From: an uncultured Polaromonas sp.
GTDB lineage: Bacteria; Pseudomonadota; Gammaproteobacteria; Burkholderiales; Burkholderiaceae
NCBI GenBank assembly: GCA_946479075.1
Contig: CAMLDT010000076.1
Coordinates: 1 to 14,458 of the forward strand
Length of the DNA stretch: 14,458 bases
Direction of reading: 5' to 3'
Below are positions 8,564-14,458 of this stretch, piece after piece. The position numbers and the translations under genes are program-made. Positions within the stretch are counted from its first letter, which is position 1; each line of letters begins with the position of its first letter. Under the pieces are notes generated by a model that saw only the letters and a list, made by a program, of their open reading frames with translations, was not told where the DNA came from and did not search any database.

Positions 8564-9132
8564 AAAAATTAGTGACAGCCCTGCTGATCGCAGGCTGTGC
8601 GTTCGCAGCCTCAAGCCAGACGACCAATGCCGATCCCAAACGAGAGTGGGCCAACAAGGTCGTCGCCCTGCAGCAGGCCGACCTCGACGCCCTGGTTGGG
8701 CAACTGGCCGGGACCGCCGCTCAGGATATCGTTGCCGGCTGGGCACCACGTTTTGACAGCAGCGTGCCCAAAGCGCGCCAGGCCAAGGCGACGGAGGAAT
8801 TCAACGCAGAACTTGCCAAATTCGTTGCAGATGCCAACAAACTCATCGGCGCCAAGGTCGCCCAGGCCAACAGCGATGCGCTGGTTCCCGCCTATATGGA
8901 GCGTTTCAGCCTCGACGAGCTCAAACAGCTCGCCGCCTTTTTTGAGTCGCCCGTGATCAAGAAATACAAGACCGCGACCCCGGAACTGGTGGATGTGTTC
9001 GTGAAAAAACTGGTGGCCGACACGCAGCCGGACATCCAGGCGCGCGCCCGGCAATTCGATGCGGCTGCAAGCAAGATCGTGGGTTCTGCGCCGGCGGCGC
9101 CTGCCGCAAAACCGGCACCCCAGAAAAAGTAG
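8560..9132 (+). CDS. Exported DUF2059-domain protein
   Basis: The protein has 190 residues. The N-terminus (KK, hydrophobic [13 protein letters not shown]) is an export signal. LIAGC resembles a lipobox at C13, but the hydrophobic stretch is short, so signal peptidase I cleavage near residue 18 is also possible. Residues about 100-160 fit DUF2059, with the hallmark [18 protein letters not shown] (114-131) followed by [10 protein letters not shown]. The tail is Ala/Pro/Lys-rich (177-190). It is mostly helical and probably periplasmic. The function of DUF2059 proteins is not established. Its ATG overlaps the gyrA TGA (ATGA, 8560-8563), so it is translationally coupled to gyrA. It occupies the place where I expect serC. 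Confidence 0.82.
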
Positions 9133-9213
9133 CTTTCTTCCACGCCCCGCGCTGTTGCTCGCCTGGTGCGGCGACAGCACCCTGCACCACAGCTCCGCTC
9201 GACACAGACCGAC
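9133..9213 (+). other. 81-bp spacer between the DUF2059 gene and pheA
   Basis: No gene, terminator or convincing promoter is seen here, and no clear remnant of serC. The frame of pheA can be extended into it to a GTG at 9166, but the extra 16 residues do not look like chorismate mutase. Read-through transcription from gyrA into pheA is the simplest reading. Confidence 0.4.
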
Positions 9214-10296
9214 ATGACCCAGACCCTGCCACAACTTCGCCAGCAAATCGATGCCGTGGATCAGCAGCTCCTGAAGCTGCTGAACCAGCGTGCTGCGCTG
9301 GCCAACGAGGTCGGCGAGATCAAACGCCAGGAGGGTTCACCGGTTTTTCGTCCCGAGCGAGAGGCCCAGGTGATTCACGGCCTGCAGTCGGCCAGCCTCG
9401 GCCCGCTGAAGGGCGACAGCATTGCGCACATCTGGCGTGAAGTCATGTCCGCCTGCCGCGCCCTGGAGGCGCCGCAACGCGTCGCCTACCTCGGGCCGGC
9501 CGGCACTTTCAGCGAACAGGCTGCGGTGCAGTTTTTCGGCTCCAGCATCGAGCACGTTGCCTGCGCCAGTTTTGACGAGGTATTTCACGCGGCAACCTCT
9601 GGCACAGCCCATTTTGGTGTGGTGCCGGTCGAAAACAACACCGAAGGCGTCGTCACCCGCACGCTGGATCTGTTTCTCAATTCGCCGGTACATGTCATCG
9701 GGGAAATCAGCCTGCTGGTCCGGCACAACCTGCTGCGCCTGTCGCCGTCCCTTGACGGTATTGAAGTGGTCCTGGCGCATGCGCAGGCGCTCGCCCAATG
9801 CCAGGGCTGGCTGGGGACGCATTTGCCGAATGCCGAGCGGCGGGCGGTGTCCAGCAATGCCGAGGGTGCCCGGCTGGCGGCTGGCAATCCGGCATGGGCC
9901 GCCATTGCAAGCGAACGTGCGGGCGCTGAATTCGGCCTTCACCTGGGCGCCCACGCCATCCAGGACGATGCCTTCAACCGCACCCGCTTTGCCGTGATCT
10001 GCCTGCCCCAGGTGCTTGGCGCACCCGAAGCCTCGGGCAAGGACTGCATCAGCCTGATTGTTTCGGTGCCTAACCGGCCCGGCGCGGTGCACGACATCCT
10101 GGTGCCGCTGAAAACCCATGGCGTGTCCATGACGCGCTTCGAGTCCCGCCCCGCCCGTTCGGGCCAGTGGGAATATTTCTTCTACATCGATCTTCAGGGC
10201 CACCCGTCCCAGCCCCATGTGGCCGCGGCCCTGAAGGATCTGCAGCAGCTGTGCGCCTTCTACAAGGTGCTTGGCACTTATCCTGCAAGCGACTGA
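9214..10296 (+). CDS. pheA: Bifunctional chorismate mutase / prephenate dehydratase (P-protein)
   Basis: From ATG 9214 the protein has 360 residues, typical of a P-protein. Residues about 5-85 are an AroQ chorismate mutase (LRQQIDAVDQQLLKLLNQR, later FRPEREAQV). Residues about 90-265 are prephenate dehydratase, with GPAGTFSE (94-101), VENNTEG and the catalytic TRF motif (257-259) in NRTRFAVI. Residues about 278-355 are an ACT domain with NRPGAVHDIL and ESRP (310-313), the phenylalanine-binding signature, so feedback inhibition by Phe is expected. It converts chorismate to prephenate and then phenylpyruvate in the cytosol. The start is chosen because MTQTLPQLRQQID begins at the mutase helix; a Shine-Dalgarno is not obvious. 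No attenuator leader peptide rich in Phe codons is seen upstream. tyrA follows after 39 bp. Confidence 0.96.
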   Translation: MTQTLPQLRQQIDAVDQQLLKLLNQRAALANEVGEIKRQEGSPVFRPEREAQVIHGLQSASLGPLKGDSIAHIWREVMSACRALEAPQRVAYLGPAGTFSEQAAVQFFGSSIEHVACASFDEVFHAATSGTAHFGVVPVENNTEGVVTRTLDLFLNSPVHVIGEISLLVRHNLLRLSPSLDGIEVVLAHAQALAQCQGWLGTHLPNAERRAVSSNAEGARLAAGNPAWAAIASERAGAEFGLHLGAHAIQDDAFNRTRFAVICLPQVLGAPEASGKDCISLIVSVPNRPGAVHDILVPLKTHGVSMTRFESRPARSGQWEYFFYIDLQGHPSQPHVAAALKDLQQLCAFYKVLGTYPASD

Positions 10297-10335
10297 ACTT
10301 CATGAAGCATCTGCAAGCCAACCCGGTGTCCCCGC

Positions 10336-11214
10336 ATGTTTGAGCAACTCGGGCTGATAGGCTGCGGCCTGATGGGCGGCTCTTTCGCACTGGCGCTCAA
10401 ACGCGCCGGCCTGGTCAAACGCGTGGTCGGGTACAGCAAGTCCCCCTCCACCACCGAGCGGGCACGCCAGATGGGGGTGATTGACGTCGAGGCGCCGTCT
10501 GCGCTGCTGGCCGTGTCGGGGGCCGACATTGTGCTGCTGGCGGTGCCGGTTTCTGCGACCGAGGCCACGTTCAAGGCGATCCGCCATCTGGTTGGGCCCA
10601 ACACGCTGGTCATGGACGTTGGTTCGACCAAACGCGATGTGGTGGACGCCGCACGCCGCGTGCTGCGTGACCACCTGGGCTGTTTCGTGCCGGCCCATCC
10701 GATCACCGGAAAGGAAGTGTCCGGCGTGGAGCATGCCGATCCTGACCTGTACTTCGGCAAGCAGGTCATCCTCACGCCGATCGAGCGCACATTCACCGTC
10801 CAGCTTGAAAAAGCAGTCAACGTCTGGACCGCCCTGGGCTGCAACGTCCTGAAGATGTCGCCCCAGTCCCACGATGCGGCCTATGCCGCCGTCAGCCATC
10901 TGCCGCATCTCATTGCCTTTGCGCTGATCAACAGCATTTCGGGCCAGGCCCAGGGCAAGGATTACCTGTCGCTGGCCGGGCCGGGCTTCAGGGACTTCAC
11001 CCGGATCGCCGCCAGTGATCCGAAAATGTGGCGCGACATCCTGATTGCCAACAAGGAAGAGCTTCTGGAGCAATCCCGGATTTTCCAGACCACCCTGCAG
11101 GACCTCGAAAAACTGATAGGCGCCGCCGACGGGGATGCGCTGGAAGACAGGATTGACCACGCCAGCCATACACGCGCCAACTGGCGCATCAGTTCGCCCA
11201 AATCGCTCAAGTAG
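10336..11214 (+). CDS. tyrA: Prephenate (or arogenate) dehydrogenase
   Basis: The protein has 292 residues, normal for a monofunctional TyrA. The N-terminal Rossmann fold has GLIGCGLMGGS (6-16, GxGxxG). DVGSTKRDVV (94-103) and HPITGKE with H121 follow. SHLPHLIA (187-194) includes the catalytic-type H188, and the all-helical C-terminal half carries FRDFTRIA (218-225). It oxidatively decarboxylates prephenate to 4-hydroxyphenylpyruvate with NAD(P)+ for tyrosine synthesis; cofactor and prephenate/arogenate preference cannot be read reliably by eye. There is no chorismate mutase or ACT domain, consistent with the mutase being on PheA. Its TAG stop directly abuts the aroA-cmk ATG, so the two are translationally coupled. 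Confidence 0.95.
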   Translation: MFEQLGLIGCGLMGGSFALALKRAGLVKRVVGYSKSPSTTERARQMGVIDVEAPSALLAVSGADIVLLAVPVSATEATFKAIRHLVGPNTLVMDVGSTKRDVVDAARRVLRDHLGCFVPAHPITGKEVSGVEHADPDLYFGKQVILTPIERTFTVQLEKAVNVWTALGCNVLKMSPQSHDAAYAAVSHLPHLIAFALINSISGQAQGKDYLSLAGPGFRDFTRIAASDPKMWRDILIANKEELLEQSRIFQTTLQDLEKLIGAADGDALEDRIDHASHTRANWRISSPKSLK

Positions 11215-13248
11215 ATGTTCGATACCGCGTTTCTGGACATTCCGGCACTGACGGGAGCGAGCGGCACCGTCCACCTTCCCGGCTCCAAAAGCATTTCCAA
11301 CCGGGTGCTGTTGCTCGCGGCCCTCAGCGAAGGCCAGACCACCGTCCACGACCTGCTGGCTTCCGACGATACCGCCGTGATGCTCGCCGCCCTCAGGCAG
11401 CTGGGCTGCAAGGTCGAGGACAGCGGCAGCACCGCCGTGATCACCGGCCTGGGCGGGCGCGCCGCGCAGAAGGAAGCAAAACTCTACCTGGGCAATGCGG
11501 GTACGGCCATGCGCCCCCTCACCGCGGCACTTGCGTTGATGGGGGGTGACTTTGAACTTTCGGGCGTGCCCCGCATGCACGAACGGCCAATTGGCGATCT
11601 GGTGGACGCGCTGCGAGGCCTCGGTTGCGCCATTGACTACCTCGGCAACGACGGCTTTCCGCCGCTGCGCATCCGCACCGGCGAGCTGGTGCTGGAGGCA
11701 CCCATCCGGGTGCGCGGCGACGTTTCCAGCCAGTTCCTGACCGCCCTGCTGCTGGCGCTGCCCCTGGTGGCCAGTTCCGGGGGGCCCGCTCTCGGCACTG
11801 ACGTGTCCTCGGAGACGGGGCGCGATATCCATATCGAGGTGATCGGCGAACTGATATCCCGGCCCTACATCGAGATCACGCTGAATTTGCTGGCACGCTT
11901 CGGCATCGCTGTGCGGCGCGAAGGCTGGCAGCGTTTCACCATCCCGGCGGGCAGCCGCTACCGCTCCCCCGGAGTTGTCCACGTCGAAGGAGACGCCTCG
12001 TCTGCTAGCTATTTTATAGCGCTTGGCGCAATAGGGACGGGGGCTACAGGCCAAAAAGGCATTGAAATTGAAGGCCTGGGCGAAGCTTCCATCCAGGGCG
12101 ACATCCGTTTTGTCGAAGCGGCCCGGCAGATGGGAGCGCACATCGACGCCGGCGCCAACCGCCTGAGCATCCGCCGCGGCGCTTGGCCGCTCAGGGCCAT
12201 AACCCTGGACTGCAACCACATTCCCGATGCCGCCATGACGCTGGCCGTGATGGCGCTGTATGCCGACGGGCCCAGCACATTGCGCAACATCGCCAGCTGG
12301 CGTGTGAAGGAAACCGACCGCATCGCCGCCATGGCCTGCGAGTTGCGCAAGCTGGGCGCCACTGTCGAGGAAGGCGCCGACTACCTGAAGATCACGCCGC
12401 CCGTGACTTGGGCCAGCGCCCCCATCCACACCTATGACGACCACCGCGTTGCCATGTGTTTTTCGCTGGCGGCCTTCAACCCGGCCAGGCTCCCCATCCG
12501 TATCCTGGACCCGCGTTGTGTGGGGAAAACCTTCCCCGACTATTTTGAAACCCTTTTTGCCGTGACCCAGACCGACCAGGATCTCGTACCCGTGATCTGC
12601 ATCGACGGACCCACCGCTTCCGGAAAGGGCACGGTTGCCGCCGTGGTCGCCCAAAAGCTGGGGTACCACTTCCTGGACTCCGGCGCGATGTACCGCATCA
12701 CCGCCCTGGCGGCCGCGCAGGCCGGGCTGAGCATTGGCACGGAACAGGAAGCAGCCATTGCCGCCCTGGCGCGCAAGCTGCCCGTCCGGTTTCTGGACGG
12801 CAAGGTGTTTCTGGGTGAACAGGACGTCACCGACGCGATCCGGACCGAAGAAGCCGGCATGAACGCCTCCCGCGTCTCGGCACTGCCTGCCGTCCGGCTG
12901 GCGCTGGTGGACCTGCAGCACAGCTTCAGAAAGCTGCCCGGACTGGTGGCCGACGGGCGCGACATGGGCACGGTGATTTTTCCGGATGCCGACCTCAAGA
13001 TCTTCCTGACCGCCAGCGCCCGTCACCGCGCGGAGCGTCGTTATAAGCAGTTGATTTCAAAGGGAATTTCGGCTACAATCGACGGGATTCAAAAGGATCT
13101 GGAGGCGCGCGACGCCCGTGACATGTCACGGCAGGCAGCCCCCCTCAAACCTGCTGATGACGCTGCGCTGCTGGACAATTCCGAACTGTCGATTGAAGAA
13201 TCGGTAGACCGGGTGTTGCAACTGTGGCAAGGCACCCGGCCCTTCTGA
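11215..13248 (+). CDS. aroA-cmk: Fused EPSP synthase / cytidylate kinase (AroA-Cmk)
   Basis: One uninterrupted frame of 677 residues carries two enzymes. Residues 1-450 are 3-phosphoshikimate 1-carboxyvinyltransferase: [10 protein letters not shown] with K25, [11 protein letters not shown] with G96 and P101 (glyphosate-sensitive class I pattern), IPDAAMT with D338 and RVKETDRI with E366, matching E. coli D313 and E341. It joins PEP to shikimate-3-phosphate. After about eight residues (452-459), residues 460-677 are cytidylate kinase: P-loop GPTASGKGT (465-473), DSGAMYR (488-494), GRDMGT (581-586) and the lid RDARDMSR (632-639), with the usual Cmk length. Cmk phosphorylates CMP and dCMP. The fusion is, from memory, known in Comamonadaceae. 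Residues 264-283 are encoded by unusual low-GC, rare-codon DNA. A promoter-like sequence lies in the Cmk part. Confidence 0.95.
   Translation: MFDTAFLDIPALTGASGTVHLPGSKSISNRVLLLAALSEGQTTVHDLLASDDTAVMLAALRQLGCKVEDSGSTAVITGLGGRAAQKEAKLYLGNAGTAMRPLTAALALMGGDFELSGVPRMHERPIGDLVDALRGLGCAIDYLGNDGFPPLRIRTGELVLEAPIRVRGDVSSQFLTALLLALPLVASSGGPALGTDVSSETGRDIHIEVIGELISRPYIEITLNLLARFGIAVRREGWQRFTIPAGSRYRSPGVVHVEGDASSASYFIALGAIGTGATGQKGIEIEGLGEASIQGDIRFVEAARQMGAHIDAGANRLSIRRGAWPLRAITLDCNHIPDAAMTLAVMALYADGPSTLRNIASWRVKETDRIAAMACELRKLGATVEEGADYLKITPPVTWASAPIHTYDDHRVAMCFSLAAFNPARLPIRILDPRCVGKTFPDYFETLFAVTQTDQDLVPVICIDGPTASGKGTVAAVVAQKLGYHFLDSGAMYRITALAAAQAGLSIGTEQEAAIAALARKLPVRFLDGKVFLGEQDVTDAIRTEEAGMNASRVSALPAVRLALVDLQHSFRKLPGLVADGRDMGTVIFPDADLKIFLTASARHRAERRYKQLISKGISATIDGIQKDLEARDARDMSRQAAPLKPADDAALLDNSELSIEESVDRVLQLWQGTRPF
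11998..12060 (+). repeat. Repeat-like, codon-atypical segment within aroA
   Basis: The stretch contains a palindrome GCTAT-TTT-ATAGC (12008-12020) and codons rare in the surrounding genes: ATA twice (I268, I273), CTT, GGG twice, ACA and AAA. Against E. coli AroA the loop after the conserved ASSASYF is about five residues longer ([10 protein letters not shown] before IEIEGLG). From memory, the string resembles short dispersed repeats of Comamonadaceae intergenic regions. The anomaly is seen; the repeat identity is inferred. Confidence 0.45.
13051..13079 (+). promoter_or_regulatory. Near-consensus sigma70 promoter inside cmk, probably for rpsA
   Basis: TTGATT (13051-13056) and TACAAT (13074-13079) are exactly 17 bp apart, matching the consensus at four and five of six bases. 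The codons here (TTG, ATT, TCA, GGA, ACA) are atypically AT-rich for this gene. Predicted start near 13086, giving rpsA a leader of about 310 nt. High, independent expression of S1 beyond the biosynthetic operon would need such a promoter. Confidence 0.65.
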
Positions 13249-13395
13249 CCCTCATACATTTTTGTAGGCACGCCAGTGCTTCGGTCGGCAGGATCATTAA
13301 CTTAACCGCGGTCACCCGCACCAAACCGCCGCAGTCAGCTCTAAAAACGATAGCAATGGTGCTGTCGGAATCCTGTGCTGCGGACTAGGAAAACC
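13249..13395 (+). promoter_or_regulatory. rpsA leader region
   Basis: This 147-bp gap holds no gene. It contains TACA-TTTT-TGTA (13255-13266) just after the cmk stop, and CCGCAG (13329-13334) paired with CTGCGG (13378-13383), which can close a large stem-loop ending four bases before the Shine-Dalgarno AGGA (13387-13390). S1 represses its own translation in E. coli through a structured leader, so a similar control is plausible here. Confidence 0.4.
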
Positions 13396-14458
13396 ATGTC
13401 TGAATCTTTTGCCGCCCTCTTTGAAGAATCGCTGAAACGCTCCGAAATGCGCTCGGGCGAAGTCATCACCGCTGAAGTCGTGCGTATCGACCACAACCAC
13501 GTCGTTGTGAACGCCGGACTCAAATCCGAGGCTTATGTCCCCCTCGAAGAATTCAAGAACGACCAGGGCGAACTCGAAGTCCAGGTCGGCGATTTTGTTT
13601 CCGTCGCCATCGACTCTGTCGAAAACGGTTATGGCGACACCCTGCTGTCCCGCGACAAGGCCAAGCGCCTGGCTTCGTGGATGAGCCTGGAAAAAGCCCT
13701 GGAATCCGGCGAATTCGTCACTGGCCAGACCAGCGGCAAGGTCAAGGGCGGCCTCACCGTCCTCGTCAACGGCATCCGCGCCTTCCTGCCCGGCTCGCTC
13801 ATCGACACCCGCCCCATCAAGGACTTGTCTCCCTACGAGAACAAGACCATGGAATTCAAGGTCATCAAGCTGGACCGCAAGCGCAACAACGTCGTGCTGT
13901 CACGCCGTGCAGTGGTTGAAGCATCGATGGGCGAAGAACGCGCCAAGCTGATGGAAACCCTGAAAGAAGGCTCGGCCGTCAAGGGCATCGTCAAGAACAT
14001 CACCGAATACGGCGCCTTCGTGGACCTCGGTGGTATCGACGGCCTGCTGCACATCACCGACATGGCATGGCGCCGCGTGCGTCACCCGAGCGAAGTGGTG
14101 ACGGCTGGTCAGGAAATTGTGGCCAAGATCCTCAAGTTCGACACCGAGAAAAACCGTGTCTCGCTGGGTCTGAAGCAAATGGGCGACGACCCGTGGATGG
14201 GCGTGAACCGCCGCTACCCGCAAAGCACCCGCCTGTTCGGCAAGATCACCAACATTGCCGACTACGGCGCGTTTGTGGAACTCGAACCCGGCATCGAAGG
14301 CCTGGTCCACGTGTCCGAAATGGACTGGACCAACAAGAACGTGGCACCGAGCAAGCTCGTGACCCTGGGCGACGAAGTTGAAGTCATGGTCCTGGAGATC
14401 GATGAAGACAAGCGCCGCATCAGCCTGGGCATGAAGCAGTGCAAGGCCAACCCGTGGC
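13396..14458 (+). CDS. rpsA: 30S ribosomal protein S1 (3' truncated by window end)
   Basis: The frame is open to the right edge: 354 codons of about 560 expected. The N-terminus [13 protein letters not shown] is typical for proteobacterial S1. Repeats R1 (about 21-87) and R2 (about 105-171) bind the 30S subunit via S2. R3 (about 192-260) contains [15 protein letters not shown] and R4 (about 277-347) contains [15 protein letters not shown], the classic S1 RNA-binding OB folds. R5 and R6 lie beyond the window. S1 recruits mRNAs with weak or structured initiation regions to the ribosome, which fits the many weak Shine-Dalgarno sites in this window. It starts at ATG 13396 with AGGA five bases upstream. 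It follows cmk, the usual bacterial neighbour, and probably has its own promoter inside cmk. Confidence 0.97.
   Translation, partial: MSESFAALFEESLKRSEMRSGEVITAEVVRIDHNHVVVNAGLKSEAYVPLEEFKNDQGELEVQVGDFVSVAIDSVENGYGDTLLSRDKAKRLASWMSLEKALESGEFVTGQTSGKVKGGLTVLVNGIRAFLPGSLIDTRPIKDLSPYENKTMEFKVIKLDRKRNNVVLSRRAVVEASMGEERAKLMETLKEGSAVKGIVKNITEYGAFVDLGGIDGLLHITDMAWRRVRHPSEVVTAGQEIVAKILKFDTEKNRVSLGLKQMGDDPWMGVNRRYPQSTRLFGKITNIADYGAFVELEPGIEGLVHVSEMDWTNKNVAPSKLVTLGDEVEVMVLEIDEDKRRISLGMKQCKANPW

Noticed and set aside
9166..9213. GTG-initiated extension of pheA by 16 residues.
   Set aside because: The extension is not chorismate mutase-like; ATG 9214 starts right at the first mutase helix.
10302..10343. 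A 13-codon frame overlapping the tyrA start, considered as a leader peptide.
   Set aside because: It contains no Phe, Tyr or Trp codons, no attenuator hairpin is seen, and no good Shine-Dalgarno precedes it; probably chance.
10300..13026. A 908-codon open frame antisense to tyrA and aroA-cmk.
   Set aside because: The same mirror effect of high third-position GC; it lies opposite two certain genes and has no recognisable motif.
13287..13300. The string GCAGGATCATTA resembles the 3' end of small-subunit rRNA from eukaryotes.
   Set aside because: It is only about a dozen bases, with no rRNA sequence around it; a coincidence.

Overview
The window looks like chromosomal housekeeping DNA from a GC-rich betaproteobacterium of the order Burkholderiales, most likely a Comamonadaceae member (Polaromonas/Rhodoferax-like). 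This rests on the tmRNA tag ANDERFALAA, the gene string gyrA / pheA / tyrA / aroA-cmk / rpsA, the AroA-Cmk fusion, and the short Trp-rich OmpA-family protein beside ubiG and gph. The genus is an inference from memory, not from a search.

Left part (1-3126, + strand): the 3' end of a phospholipase D/cardiolipin synthase-type gene. A 110-bp spacer rich in inverted repeats follows. Then come a 546-residue AAA+ ATPase with a large uncharacterised N-terminal region and, 11 bp downstream, a small alpha/beta hydrolase. The last two look like a two-gene unit and are the least understood genes here.

Middle part (3121-5761, - strand): ompA with its own promoter and a perfect terminator, then ubiG and gph (1 bp apart), then ssrA (tmRNA), whose likely promoter overlaps the gph stop codon. 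The ssrA terminator meets the convergent hydrolase gene end to end. UbiG makes ubiquinone, Gph removes 2-phosphoglycolate, and tmRNA rescues stalled ribosomes.

Right part (5909-14458, + strand): gyrA diverges from ompA across a 256-bp intergenic region. Then come a secreted DUF2059 protein overlapping the gyrA stop by 4 bp, pheA (chorismate mutase/prephenate dehydratase), tyrA (prephenate dehydrogenase), and a fused aroA-cmk gene (EPSP synthase plus cytidylate kinase). The window ends in rpsA (ribosomal protein S1), cut after its fourth S1 repeat. The pheA-tyrA-aroA block covers the common step to EPSP and both branches to phenylalanine and tyrosine. cmk-rpsA is the classic bacterial neighbour pair. 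serC, which I expect between gyrA and pheA in this order, is not in the window.

No CRISPR array, complete insertion sequence, tRNA, prophage or origin is visible. The most interesting points are a low-GC, rare-codon, repeat-like segment embedded in aroA, a near-consensus promoter inside the cmk coding region aimed at rpsA, the uncharacterised AAA+/hydrolase pair with palindromic control DNA, and a Gln at the quinolone-contact position of GyrA.
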